From: CAYFRC01 sp050946115
GTDB taxonomy: Bacteria > Bacillota > Clostridia > Christensenellales > Aristaeellaceae
Assembly (NCBI GenBank): GCA_050946115.1
Contig: JBMNUF010000001.1
Location: forward strand, 124,001 to 188,000
Reading direction: 5' to 3'
Length of the DNA stretch: 64,000 nucleotides
The notes under the pieces were generated by a model, which was given only the letters and a program-made list of their open reading frames with translations, was not told the origin of the DNA and searched no databases. Numbering within the stretch: the stretch's first letter is position 1; every line of letters starts with the position of its first letter. The translations under genes and the position numbers were made by a program. Shown here piece after piece: positions 25,668-35,198 of this stretch.

Positions 25668-26384
25668 ATGCACCTGTACATCATCCGCCACGGCAAGCCC
25701 GACTATGAGACGGACACCCTCCTTCCCGAAGGCTGGGAGCAGGCGGAACTCGTCGCAAAGCGGCTCATGCACCTGCCGATAGACAGAATCTACGCCTCCC
25801 CCATGGGGCGCGCGCAGGAAACGGCGCAGCCGCTCTCCCGCGCGGTGGGCATCCCGATAGAGACGGCGGATTGGGCGTATGAGATCGGCGAGGAATCCAT
25901 GACGACCTATCCCGACGGCGAACCAAAGGACATCTCCTCGCTGGACGCTAAACTGCTGCAGGCGCCCTCCGTGCGCCTTCTTCCGACGGAGGAAGCGTTT
26001 CAGACGCTCGAACCGTATCGGCACAGCGGCTTCCCCGCGCGCTATCGGGCGCTCGTAAATGGGCTGGACGATTTGCTCTCCGAAAACGGATACGTCCGAA
26101 CGGGCGATGGCTTTTACGCGCCCGTTTCGCCGAGCGACCGCAAAATCGCGCTGTTCTGCCATGCCGGCATGATGCGTGCGCTCTATGCGCACCTCCTGAA
26201 TATCCCGATACAGCTTTTCACCGCGTCGCTGCAGGTTCACTTCACGGGCATCTCTGTCATATACTTTCAGACGAATCCCGAAGAAATCGCCGTTTGCCCT
26301 GCCCTCATCTCGCTCGGAGACACGGGACATCTGCCCAGACAGCTCCGCGAAGAGGTGCACTATCGAAACGGCGAACCGTTTTGA
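25668..26384 (+). CDS. Histidine phosphatase family (phosphoglycerate-mutase-like) protein
   Basis: 238 residues. It begins MHLYIIRHGKPDYETDTLLP with the catalytic RHG at residues 7-9; YASPMGRAQETAQPLSRAVG carries the second Arg, and IALFCHAGMMRALYAHLL the second His. No Shine-Dalgarno is seen in the 2-base gap, so translation probably depends on coupling to glyA. It is a branch-1 phosphatase or mutase with unknown substrate; the C-terminal insert (SLQVHFTGISVIYFQTNPEE) is common to clostridial members. Confidence 0.88.
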   Translation: MHLYIIRHGKPDYETDTLLPEGWEQAELVAKRLMHLPIDRIYASPMGRAQETAQPLSRAVGIPIETADWAYEIGEESMTTYPDGEPKDISSLDAKLLQAPSVRLLPTEEAFQTLEPYRHSGFPARYRALVNGLDDLLSENGYVRTGDGFYAPVSPSDRKIALFCHAGMMRALYAHLLNIPIQLFTASLQVHFTGISVIYFQTNPEEIAVCPALISLGDTGHLPRQLREEVHYRNGEPF

Positions 26385-26399
26385 TCGCTCCCCCGGTAT

Positions 26400-26438
26400 C
26401 CCCGTCTGCGCTGCTTCGCGCCGCAGGTGGGGTTTTTT
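26400..26438 (+). terminator. Intrinsic terminator after glyA-phosphatase
   Basis: CCCC-GT-CTGCG (26400-26410) pairs with CGCAG-GT-GGGG (26422-26432), followed by six T (26433-26438). Confidence 0.85.
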
Positions 26439-26474
26439 CGATAAGATGCAATTCGAAGGAAAGAAGGAAAGACC

Positions 26475-27203
26475 ATGCGAACAGGCCTCGTATCCATAAG
26501 CTTTCGGAAGCTCTCCCCCACCGAAATCCTGCACCTGTGCGAGCGGTGCGGCCTGCGCGAAATCGAATGGGGCGGCGACATCCACGTGCCGCTGGGCGAT
26601 ATCGACGCGGCGGAGCGCGTCCGCAGGGAGACGGAGGACGCGGGCTGCACTACCAACTGCTACGGCTCCTACGTGCGCATGCAGGAAACGGATCGCGCGC
26701 TCTTTCCCGCTTTGATACAAACCGCGCGGGCACTCGGCGCGCCCATGATCCGCGTGTGGGCGGGCACGTCCGAAAGCGACGATTTTTCGGAGATCGCGCA
26801 GAGCGCACAAATGCTCTGCGACATGGCATCAGACATCAAAATCGCCTTTGAATTCCACGGAAATACGCTCACGCACGACGCTGCATCCGCATACAAACTG
26901 CTGACCATGATCGACCGCGCAAATTGCCGCTCGCAATGGCAGCCGCCCGTAGGCCTTTCGGAGGAGGGTTGCCTTTCTTCGATAGAAACCATGCTGCCCT
27001 TCCTCGAAAACGCGCACGTGTTCAGCTGGGAGGGGACGACGCGGCTCCCCCTCGCCGCGCACGAGGACCGCTGGCGCAAATACCTACGCGCGCTACCGAA
27101 GGGGTGCGCCGCCATGCTGGAATTCGTCGAGAACGACGACCCGGATTCGCTCCTTCGGGACGCGAACGCGCTGAAACGCTGGATCGAGGAGGAAGGGCTA
27201 TGA
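26475..27203 (+). CDS. Sugar phosphate isomerase/epimerase-like TIM-barrel protein
   Basis: 242 residues; purine-rich GGAAAGAAGG upstream of ATG. It has the xylose-isomerase-like barrel pattern: TGLVSISFRKLSPTEILHLC, GLREIEWGGDIHVPLG, APMIRVWAGT, the metal-site strand IKIAFEFHGNTLT, and a final FVENDDPDS. The Glu in EFHGN and the His residues could bind a divalent metal. No sugar can be assigned. Its stop overlaps the next start (ATGA), so it is the first gene of a four-gene catabolic operon. Confidence 0.8.
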   Translation: MRTGLVSISFRKLSPTEILHLCERCGLREIEWGGDIHVPLGDIDAAERVRRETEDAGCTTNCYGSYVRMQETDRALFPALIQTARALGAPMIRVWAGTSESDDFSEIAQSAQMLCDMASDIKIAFEFHGNTLTHDAASAYKLLTMIDRANCRSQWQPPVGLSEEGCLSSIETMLPFLENAHVFSWEGTTRLPLAAHEDRWRKYLRALPKGCAAMLEFVENDDPDSLLRDANALKRWIEEEGL

Positions 27204-28192
27204 AATCCGTCTATTTGGGATCGGACACGGGTGCGCTCGAAAGGGTGTACTCCCCCGCCGCGCGGCGGCGCATCGAACAAATGACGAATTGCCTCGGCAC
27301 CGTCGATGCGCGCACATCCCTCGATAGCCCCGCCGCACGCATGGCGGAAGCCGCCTTTTCCACGTGGGGCATGCCGCCCCTTTCGGATGCGGAAATCGGG
27401 CGCTTTTTCCCAAACCTGCGGTATATCTTTTACGCTGCGGGGAGCGTGCAGTACTTCGCGCGGCCGTTTCTGGCGCGGGGTGTGCGCGTCTTTTCCGCAT
27501 GGCAGGCGAACGCCGTGCCCGTCGCGGAATATGCGGCTTCGCAAATCCTGCTCGCGCTGAAGGGCTATTTTCAGGTGCAGGCGTTGGCGCGGGGCGACCG
27601 CACTGCGGCAAAGGCGCACTTTTCCCACTATCCCGGCATATACGGCGCGAAAATCGGGCTGATCGGCTGCGGCGCGGTCGGAAGGCGCGTCGCGAAGCTG
27701 CTGCAAAACTGCGCGCTGGAAGTGCTCGTTTGCGACCCGTACCTTTCCGAGGACGCTGCGGTGGAGCTATCCGTCACAAAAACCGACATGGATTCCCTGT
27801 TCGCGCAGTGCGACGTGGTATCCAACCACCTGCCGAACCTGCCCTCGACCGTCCATTCCATCAAGCGGCACCATCTCTTTTCCATGAAGCCCTACGCGAC
27901 GTTTATCAACACGGGGCGCGGCGTGCAGCTCGACGAGAAAGATTTATTCGACGCGCTCTCTGCCGTCCCCACGCGCACCGCGCTGCTGGACGTACTGACG
28001 GACGAGGAGCACAGCGACCAAAGCCCGCTCAACGCGCTTCAAAACTGCTTCATCACCCCGCACATCGCGGGCTCTGCGGGGCAGGAAGTTTGGCGCATGG
28101 CGGAATACATGGCGGACGAATGCCAAAACGTGCTCGATGGCAAAAAGTGCCTTTACGAGGTCACACCCGAAATGCTCGAAACCATGGCGTAG
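27200..28192 (+). CDS. D-isomer-specific 2-hydroxyacid dehydrogenase
   Basis: 330 residues, overlapping the previous stop by 4 bases. The NAD-binding region has KIGLIGCGAVGRRVAKLL, the catalytic Arg is in FINTGRGVQLDEKDL, and the catalytic His in CFITPHIAGSAGQEVW. AANAVPVAEYAASQILLALK is the usual dimer segment. The second acidic residue is in the DVLTDEEH region. It reduces or oxidises a 2-hydroxyacid or similar sugar-acid intermediate with NAD(P). With the OYE and SDR genes it suggests a redox pathway for a sugar-derived compound. Confidence 0.88.
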   Translation: MKSVYLGSDTGALERVYSPAARRRIEQMTNCLGTVDARTSLDSPAARMAEAAFSTWGMPPLSDAEIGRFFPNLRYIFYAAGSVQYFARPFLARGVRVFSAWQANAVPVAEYAASQILLALKGYFQVQALARGDRTAAKAHFSHYPGIYGAKIGLIGCGAVGRRVAKLLQNCALEVLVCDPYLSEDAAVELSVTKTDMDSLFAQCDVVSNHLPNLPSTVHSIKRHHLFSMKPYATFINTGRGVQLDEKDLFDALSAVPTRTALLDVLTDEEHSDQSPLNALQNCFITPHIAGSAGQEVWRMAEYMADECQNVLDGKKCLYEVTPEMLETMA

Positions 28193-28207
28193 ACAGGAGG
28201 GAACCGT

Positions 28208-29512
28208 ATGCCGCACGAGAAATTTCACTACCGCTCGCTCGAGGAGGTTCAGGAGACCGCCAAGGCGCAACGGGGCGCGCTGTCCCTGTCGGAGAACATG
28301 TCCTGCCTCGCGCAGCCGCTTTCCGCCGGCAGGATTCGCACCCGTAACCGCATCGCGCTGCAGCCCATGGAGGGCACGGACGGCACGGATGGCGGCTCCC
28401 CCACAGAGCTCACGAAGCGGCGCTACCTGCGCTTTGCCAAGGGCGGCGCGGGGCTCATCTGGTTTGAGGCGGTCGCCGTCGCGCCGGAGGCGCGCGCGAG
28501 CCTGCATCAGCTGTATCTTACCGAGGAGAACCTTTCGGACTTTCAACGGCTGGTCGAGGCGATCAAGGAGGATGGCTTGCGCGAAAACGGCTTCGCGCCG
28601 TATCTCGCGATGCAGGCGACTCATTCCGGCCGCTATTCCAAGCCGGACGGAACGCCACACCCGCTGATCGCGCAGCACAACCCGATTTTGGAGGAGGGGT
28701 TGGAGCACCTCCCCTTCCGCGTGCTGACGGACGACGAACTGAAGCGCTCGGAAGACTTCTTCGCGGATACCGCGCGCCTCGCGGAACGGGCGGGCTTTGA
28801 CGCGGTGGATGTGAAATGCTGCCACAGGTATCTCGCCAGCGAACTGCTCTCCGCATACAATCGCGAGGGCGCATACGGCGGCAGTTTTGAAAACCGCACG
28901 CGCTATATCCGAAACTGCGTAAGGGCTGCAAAGAGCGCCTGCAACATCCACATCGCCTGCCGCATGAACGCATACGACGGCTTCCCCTACCCGTGGGGAT
29001 TCGGCGTAACCGAGGAAACGGGGTTGGAGCCCGACCTTGCGGAGGCGAAGGCGCTCGCAAAGCTGCTCGCGCAAGACGGCGTGGAGCTATTCAACGTCAC
29101 CATCGGGAATCCCTACAAAAACCCGCACGTCAACCGCCCCTACGATGCGGGCGCATATACCCCCGCCGAACATCCGCTTTGCGGCGTCGTGCGGATCATG
29201 GACTGCTGCGCCGAAATCCAGTCGATGGTGCCAAAGCTCCCCGTCGTCGGCTCCGGCTTCAGCTATTTGCGGCAGTTTTCCGCAAACCTCGCCGCCGGTA
29301 TGGTGGGCGAGGGCAGGATTTCCCTGGCGGGCTTTGGGCGGTTGGCGCTCGCGAACCCCAATTTCCCGAATCAAATCTTTCAGACGGGGCACATCGGCAG
29401 GGACCGCGTCTGCATTTCCTGCGGACAATGCGCGTTGCTGCTGCGCCACGGCATCCCCGCGGGCTGCGTCGTGCGCGACCGCGCGCAGTACGCGCCCTAT
29501 ACGGGAGAATAA
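28208..29512 (+). CDS. NADH:flavin oxidoreductase / Old Yellow Enzyme family protein
   Basis: 434 residues; ATG after CAGGAGGGAACC. FMN-barrel signatures are IRTRNRIALQPMEGTDG, ATHSGRYSKPDG, AGFDAVDVKCCHRYLASELL and GSFENRTRYIRN. Near the C-terminus ISCGQCALLLRHGIPAGC has a Cys-x2-Cys-x11-Cys spacing that recalls the 4Fe-4S site of 2,4-dienoyl-CoA-reductase-type OYEs; however there is no following FAD/NAD domain, so it is a single-domain OYE with a possible cluster remnant. It likely reduces an activated C=C bond using NAD(P)H. Confidence 0.87.
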   Translation: MPHEKFHYRSLEEVQETAKAQRGALSLSENMSCLAQPLSAGRIRTRNRIALQPMEGTDGTDGGSPTELTKRRYLRFAKGGAGLIWFEAVAVAPEARASLHQLYLTEENLSDFQRLVEAIKEDGLRENGFAPYLAMQATHSGRYSKPDGTPHPLIAQHNPILEEGLEHLPFRVLTDDELKRSEDFFADTARLAERAGFDAVDVKCCHRYLASELLSAYNREGAYGGSFENRTRYIRNCVRAAKSACNIHIACRMNAYDGFPYPWGFGVTEETGLEPDLAEAKALAKLLAQDGVELFNVTIGNPYKNPHVNRPYDAGAYTPAEHPLCGVVRIMDCCAEIQSMVPKLPVVGSGFSYLRQFSANLAAGMVGEGRISLAGFGRLALANPNFPNQIFQTGHIGRDRVCISCGQCALLLRHGIPAGCVVRDRAQYAPYTGE

Positions 29513-29529
29513 TGAGGAGGGGGTTTTCC

Positions 29530-30273
29530 GTGAAAATCGCACTCGTCACGGGTTCCACGCGCGGCATCGGGCGCGGAATCGCCGAGCGGCTCGAAAGGGA
29601 CGGCTATACGGTCGTCTATTCGGGCACAAAAAAAGAAAAGCCCGAAGGGCTTTCCGCATCGACATACATCGGCTGCGACATTTCGATCGCCTCCGAACGG
29701 GAACACCTCGTCTCCGAGACGGTGCGGCTGTTTGGGCGGCTGGATCTGCTCGTGAACAACGCGGGCGTCGCCCCGCTCGTGCGGCGCGACATCTTGGAGA
29801 CGGATGAGGAGAGCTTCGACCGCGTTCTGGGCATCAACCTCAAGGGCACGTTTTTTCTGTGCCAGATCGCCGCGCGCGAAATGCTGCGCGAACAGGCGCT
29901 GTCGCTTCCCGACTACGCGCCGCGCATCGTGAACATCGGCTCCATGTCCGCCTACGTGTCCTCGACCTCGCGCGGCGAATACTGCATCTCCAAGGCGGGC
30001 ATCGGCATGGTGACGCAGCTGTTTGCGGACCGTCTCGCGGAGGCGGGCATCCCCGTATTCGAGGTGCGCCCTGGCATCATCGATACCGACATGACCCGAA
30101 CCGTGCACGACAAGTACGAAAGCCTGATCGCGGGCGGGCTCACGCCCATCCGCCGCTTCGGCACGCCCGAGGACGTCGCGAAGATGGTCTCCGCCTGCGC
30201 GAGCGGCTGCCTCGACTTCACGACGGGGCAAGTTTTAAACGCCGACGGCGGGTTTCACATCCGCAGGCTTTGA
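29530..30273 (+). CDS. Short-chain dehydrogenase/reductase
   Basis: 247 residues. GTG 29530 is chosen because GAGGAGGGGG lies just upstream; an ATG at 29512 overlaps that site. Classical SDR motifs: ALVTGSTRGIGRGIAERL, LLVNNAGVAPL, INLKGTFFL, IVNIGSMSAYVSSTSRGEYC with the catalytic Ser, YCISKAGIGMVTQ with Tyr-x3-Lys, and VRPGIIDTDMT. The C-terminal TTGQVLNADGGFHI is usual. Its last 19 bases overlap the convergent Cys-motif gene. Last gene of the operon. Confidence 0.92.
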   Translation: MKIALVTGSTRGIGRGIAERLERDGYTVVYSGTKKEKPEGLSASTYIGCDISIASEREHLVSETVRLFGRLDLLVNNAGVAPLVRRDILETDEESFDRVLGINLKGTFFLCQIAAREMLREQALSLPDYAPRIVNIGSMSAYVSSTSRGEYCISKAGIGMVTQLFADRLAEAGIPVFEVRPGIIDTDMTRTVHDKYESLIAGGLTPIRRFGTPEDVAKMVSACASGCLDFTTGQVLNADGGFHIRRL

Positions 30274-30707
30274 ATTTGCGCATCCAAAATCCGCGCGGCA
30301 TCGCGGACGAGCTCCTCGCACGGGCGCCTCGCATAATAGGCGTCCGTCCTTTTTTCGGGCTGTGGCGCATCCGGTCCCTCGGGCAGCCCCAAGAGATCGC
30401 GGCAGATGAGGGAGCCGTGCTCCCTTTGAAACGCCAGCGCCACGTCCTGCACGTTCCGATAGAGCTCTGCCTTCTTCTCATCCTCAGCGGGCGCTTCGTA
30501 ACCGTTCAGCAGCCCCAAGACCATGAACATGCCGGTCACCGCGCCGCAGGCCTCGCGGAGCCTGCCCATGCCGCCGCCAAAGGGCGACGCAAAGCGCAAA
30601 AGCGTGGGTGTGTCGATCGGCAGTATGTCCGCAAACGCCAAAACGAGCGACTGCGCGCAGTTGTACCCTTCGCGGAAGTTCTTTGCAGCCATTTCTCCCC
30701 TGTCCAT
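30255..30707 (-). CDS. C_GCAxxG_C_C family redox-like protein
   Basis: 150 residues from ATG 30707 (GAGGTGAT at 30719-30712 is placed for it; a GTG at 30716 overlaps that site). The family signature is visible: FREGYNCAQSLVLAF, then REACGAVTGMFMVLGLLNG (the GCAxxG equivalent reads ACGAVTG), and later Cys residues in SLICRDLLGL and RPCEELV. No haem CxxCH is present. These proteins are annotated as putative redox-active proteins; the role is unknown. The 3' end overlaps the SDR gene on the other strand by 19 bases. Confidence 0.8.
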   Translation of the reverse strand: MDRGEMAAKNFREGYNCAQSLVLAFADILPIDTPTLLRFASPFGGGMGRLREACGAVTGMFMVLGLLNGYEAPAEDEKKAELYRNVQDVALAFQREHGSLICRDLLGLPEGPDAPQPEKRTDAYYARRPCEELVRDAARILDAQIQSLRM

Positions 30708-30712
30708 TTTTA

Positions 30713-31453
30713 TCACCTCATCATTTCATACATCATGATCCCCGCCGCAACGGCGGCATTCAGCGATTCCGCGCCGCCGCGCATGGGGAGCTTTACGAGC
30801 GCATCGGCGGCTTTCTTTACCGCATCCGAGATGCCGCGCGCTTCGCTCCCGATTACGAGCACAAACTTCTCCCCGCCGTCGCGCCGTGCATAAAAATCGC
30901 CGCCCTCGAGCGTCGAGGCGAAAACCGTATAGCCCTTCCCGCGCAGCGCGGAAAGAGAGGACGCGAGGTCGTCCGTCTCGGCGCACGGCAGGCGCAGCCC
31001 CGAGCCCATCGATGCCCGCTGCACCTTCGTGGAAAACCTGTCCGCACAGCCTGCGCCCAATAAAAGGCCCTGAAACCCGGCGGCGTCCGCAGTGCGCCAG
31101 ATAGCGCCGACGTTTCCGGGGTCCTGCACGCCGTCGAGTGCGACGATGCGGTTCGGCGGGTTTTGCATATCCATCGCGTCGGGCAGCGAAAACGCGCCCA
31201 GCACGCCCTGCGGCGTCTTCGTATCGGAGACCGATTCGATCACGCGGCGCGGCGCGACGAAGCCGAAGCCGAATTTCTCCCAAAACGCCTCTTCCATCAG
31301 CAGACAAGAGCAAATAAGCCCCGCCTGAAGCGCCTCGCGCACGAGCTTTTCACCCTCCACGAGCATGAGGCCGTGCTGCACCCGCCCCTTCTTGTCCTTT
31401 AAGGAGCGCAGCTTTTGCACGATCTGGTTTGAGGTGCTCGAAATATACTCCAT
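30713..31453 (-). CDS. TrmH/SpoU family RNA 2'-O-methyltransferase
   Basis: 246 residues with the SPOUT knot signatures: IVALDGVQDPGNVGAIWRTA, FVLVIGSEARGISDAVKKAA and LPMRGGAESLNAAVAAGIMM. The N-terminal EYISSTSNQIVQKLRSLKDK is the substrate-binding extension found in 23S rRNA Gm methylases such as RlmB. The target RNA cannot be decided. It is followed by DUF3842 upstream on the same strand with one base between. Confidence 0.9.
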   Translation of the reverse strand: MEYISSTSNQIVQKLRSLKDKKGRVQHGLMLVEGEKLVREALQAGLICSCLLMEEAFWEKFGFGFVAPRRVIESVSDTKTPQGVLGAFSLPDAMDMQNPPNRIVALDGVQDPGNVGAIWRTADAAGFQGLLLGAGCADRFSTKVQRASMGSGLRLPCAETDDLASSLSALRGKGYTVFASTLEGGDFYARRDGGEKFVLVIGSEARGISDAVKKAADALVKLPMRGGAESLNAAVAAGIMMYEMMR

Positions 31454-31454
31454 A

Positions 31455-31868
31455 TCAATCGCCCTTCAGCGCTTCGCGCAGCAGCCGCATCGCGTCGTCC
31501 AGCGCGTCCGATACGGATACATCGCCCGTGCCCGCGATGAGCACGTGGCATTTCCTCGCAGGCAAAAGAATCTTGACCGCACGGCTCTGGCTCACCGCCT
31601 GCGCCATGCGGGTCGTGACCTCGCCCATGAGCGCGTCCGGCATGGCGATCCCCATGGGGCCCATGATCACATCCGCGTCCCTCGCGCACACGCACACGGC
31701 GTTTTCCCCCGTCGCGCCGAGCTTCGCACCCGCTTTCATCATCGCGGCGGTCGCCATGGCATTGGTGCCGACCGCGACGGGTGCGAGTTCGGGATATTCC
31801 TTCACAATCCGTTCGACGAGCGCGCGCCCCATGCCGCCGCCCTGACCGTCGATTACAACAACGTTCAT
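31455..31868 (-). CDS. DUF3842 family protein
   Basis: 137 residues. MNVVVIDGQGGGMGRALVER is the DUF3842 opening, which resembles a Rossmann nucleotide loop. VAVGTNAMATAAMMKAGAK and IMGPMGIAMPDALMGEVT are also conserved. The role is unknown. One-base gaps on both sides show that it belongs to the rRNA-methylase/HTH operon. Confidence 0.85.
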   Translation of the reverse strand: MNVVVIDGQGGGMGRALVERIVKEYPELAPVAVGTNAMATAAMMKAGAKLGATGENAVCVCARDADVIMGPMGIAMPDALMGEVTTRMAQAVSQSRAVKILLPARKCHVLIAGTGDVSVSDALDDAMRLLREALKGD

Positions 31869-31869
31869 A

Positions 31870-32205
31870 TCAAAACTCCACGGAGGCGATCTTCTTGCGG
31901 AGGCGAATCTTCAATTCCTCCGTCAGCCACGAAGTGTTTGTGCGCAAGAGATCGTCCACCGATATGCCAAAGAACTGCGCGATGCGGCACAGCTTGATCA
32001 GCGGAATCTTCACGTTCATCCGCCCCAAGTTGAGCCACGCCTGCGCCGTGTGCTCGCTCGAGGAGGTAATCTTCCCCATCAGCCGCGCGCGATCAAAATA
32101 CGTCATCGGCGTCACGGAAAACAGCGCCTCCAAATTCTGTACCGTGATCTGCTTCCCATTCTCGTCCCAAATGGCGTGCAGGCGCAAAATATCGTCCGCA
32201 AGCAT
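31870..32205 (-). CDS. Small helix-turn-helix protein (XRE-like)
   Basis: 111 residues from ATG 32205, preceded by GGGAGGGCGAGG. The C-terminal half (AWLNLGRMNVKIPLIKLCRI, AQFFGISVDDLLRTN) fits a Cro/CI-like HTH, and the N-terminal part (LHAIWDENGKQITVQNLEAL, MTYFDRARLMG) is helical. It may autoregulate the small operon with DUF3842 and the SpoU methylase. An ATG further upstream at 32268 would extend it through sequence lacking a ribosome site. Confidence 0.7.
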   Translation of the reverse strand: MLADDILRLHAIWDENGKQITVQNLEALFSVTPMTYFDRARLMGKITSSSEHTAQAWLNLGRMNVKIPLIKLCRIAQFFGISVDDLLRTNTSWLTEELKIRLRKKIASVEF

Positions 32206-32238
32206 TCCCCTCGCCCTCCCTGTAAGGTTTTTACCCAC

Positions 32239-32244
32239 AGTATA
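32239..32244 (-). promoter_or_regulatory. Probable extended -10 for the HTH/DUF3842/SpoU operon
   Basis: Minus strand TGC-TATACT (TATACT at 32244-32239), 33 bases before the ATG; the -35 (TGGATT) is poor, so activity would rely on the TGn extension. Confidence 0.4.
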
Positions 32245-32329
32245 GCACATATGCGCCCAACAATCCACCGCGCGGCAAAATTTTACAGGAAAAAGTGCGG
32301 GTTGCGCACCCTATGTCAAGAATAACAGC

Positions 32330-32358
32330 TTGACAAGGTGCGGCCTCCGTGGTATAAT
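32330..32358 (+). promoter_or_regulatory. Consensus sigma-A promoter of the ylxM-ffh operon
   Basis: TTGACA (32330-32335), 17-base spacer, TATAAT (32353-32358): a perfect consensus promoter 31 bases before the ylxM ATG. The short leader leaves little room for a riboswitch. Confidence 0.93.
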
Positions 32359-32389
32359 GGCATGGTTCCGAAATGAGGAGGGGATTGCG

Positions 32390-32726
32390 ATGGAAAAGCG
32401 CTTTGCGCTCTCCCTTCTGTGCGATTTTTACGGGCCGCTTCTCACGGAAAACAGGCTGACGATGCTCAAGCTCTATTGCGACGAGGATATGACGCTGCAG
32501 GAGATCGCGGAACAGACGGGCATCACCCGCCAAGGGGTGAGCGACGCGATTCGCCGCGCCGAAAGGCAGCTCGTCGATTACGAGGACAAGCTCGGGTTGC
32601 TCAGGCGCTTCCGAAGCGTCCGAGGTATGGCGTCCGAATGCATCGAAATCCTGCGTTCGGGCGGAGATACAGAAAGTGCGATCCGAATCCTCACGAGGCT
32701 TTCGGACGGGGAAGGAGAGGAAGACC

Positions 32727-32737
<11 letters not shown>
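32390..32737 (+). CDS. ylxM: YlxM-like signal recognition particle accessory HTH protein
   Basis: 115 residues; ATG 32390 after GAGGAGGGG. MEKRFALSLLCDFYGPLLTE and CDEDMTLQEIAEQTGITRQG, VSDAIRRAERQL are typical: a sigma-70 region 4-like HTH found next to ffh across Firmicutes. In Streptococcus YlxM binds SRP components (established). It overlaps the ffh start by 11 bases, consistent with coupled production. Confidence 0.92.
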
Positions 32738-34067
<1,330 letters not shown>

Positions 34068-34117
34068 CAGACAGCACCGCGATCAGCGCTGCGATATATT
34101 GTAAGGAGGAATACCCC

Positions 34118-34357
34118 ATGGTCAAGATTCGTCTAAAGAGGATGGGCATGAAGAAAATGCCCTTCTACCGCGTCGTCGTCACCGACAGCCGCAACGCCCG
34201 CGATGGCCGCTTCATCGAGGAGATTGGCTATTATAACCCCCTTTCCGACCCCGTGGCGCTGAAGGTCGACGAAGAGCGCGCGAAGTACTGGCTCGGCGTC
34301 GGCGCGCAGGTTTCGGACACCGTGCGCGGGCTGCTCAAGAAGGCCGGCGTGCTGTAA
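34118..34357 (+). CDS. rpsP: 30S ribosomal protein S16
   Basis: 79 residues with TAAGGAGG before the ATG. VKIRLKRMGMKKMPFYRVVV, TDSRNARDGRFIEEIGYYNP and ERAKYWLGVGAQVSDTVRGL are canonical S16. It assembles early in the 5' domain of 16S rRNA. Located 50 bases after ffh in the conserved order. Confidence 0.98.
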   Translation: MVKIRLKRMGMKKMPFYRVVVTDSRNARDGRFIEEIGYYNPLSDPVALKVDEERAKYWLGVGAQVSDTVRGLLKKAGVL

Positions 34358-34380
34358 GATGCAGCGAGCAGGTGAAAACT

Positions 34381-34608
34381 ATGCTTGAGTTGGTAAAATA
34401 TATCGCAGAGACCCTCGTGGAGCACCCGGATCAGGTGGAAGTGAAGCAGGTCGAAAACGAGCAGAGCATCACGATCGAGCTGCGGGTCTCCCCCGACGAT
34501 ATGGGCAAGGTGATCGGCAAACAGGGGCGCATAGCCAAGTCGATCCGCACCATCGTGAAAGCCGCTACCGTAAAGAGCGAAAAGCCGGTTTTCGTGGAGA
34601 TCATGTGA
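34381..34608 (+). CDS. khpA: KH-domain RNA-binding protein KhpA (YlqC)
   Basis: 75 residues. ATG 34381 is placed 7 bases after AGCAGGTG; a GTG at 34372 overlaps that site. MLELVKYIAETLVEHPDQVE and the KH loop DDMGKVIGKQGRIAKSIRTI (GKQG) identify it. KhpA pairs with KhpB/Jag to bind RNA in Gram-positives. Its position between rpsP and rimM is standard. Confidence 0.95.
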   Translation: MLELVKYIAETLVEHPDQVEVKQVENEQSITIELRVSPDDMGKVIGKQGRIAKSIRTIVKAATVKSEKPVFVEIM

Positions 34609-34670
34609 GAAAAGGGTCGCCCGTCAAATGTCTCTGTTTGATCGGCGATCTTTTGTTTACGGAGGAATGT

Positions 34671-35198
34671 ATGCTTTCGGAATATCTCGTCATAGGCGAA
34701 GTGTTGAAGCCGCAGGGCGTGCGCGGGGAGATCAAGGTGCGGCCGATCACCTGCGATCCCGCACGGTTCCTGGATCTGCGCGGCGTATACCTCTTAGAAA
34801 ATGGGAGCTACGTCTACAAAAAAGTGAAGTCCGCCCGCCTTTCGCAGGATGCGGCGTATCTTTCGCTCGAGGGCGTAAAGGACAGGGACGAAGCCGAGAA
34901 ACTGCGCGACATGCTCCTGTACGTGGACAGGGCGCACGCGGTGGAGCTGCCCGAGGATGCGGATTTCATCTGCGATCTCATCGGCTGTATCGCGCACGAC
35001 GACGAGGGGAACCTCGTGGGCGAATTGACGGAAGTGCTCCAGCCCGGCAGCAGCGACGTGTACGTGTTTCGCGGGGCGAAGGGCGAATACCTCGTGCCCG
35101 CGCTGAAAAGCGTCGTACTATCCACGAACGTGCGGGAAAAGAAGGTTTTGCTCTCCGCAAAGCGGATGCGCGAGGTGGCGGTGTTCAATGCGGATTAG
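34671..35198 (+). CDS. rimM: 16S rRNA maturation factor RimM
   Basis: 175 residues; ATG 34671 after GGAGG (34661-34665). YLVIGEVLKPQGVRGEIKVR opens the RimM beta barrel, and the PRC barrel has DLIGCIAHDDEGNLVGELTE and YLVPALKSVVLSTNVREKKV. It helps 30S head assembly. It overlaps trmD by 11 bases. Confidence 0.96.
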   Translation: MLSEYLVIGEVLKPQGVRGEIKVRPITCDPARFLDLRGVYLLENGSYVYKKVKSARLSQDAAYLSLEGVKDRDEAEKLRDMLLYVDRAHAVELPEDADFICDLIGCIAHDDEGNLVGELTEVLQPGSSDVYVFRGAKGEYLVPALKSVVLSTNVREKKVLLSAKRMREVAVFNAD

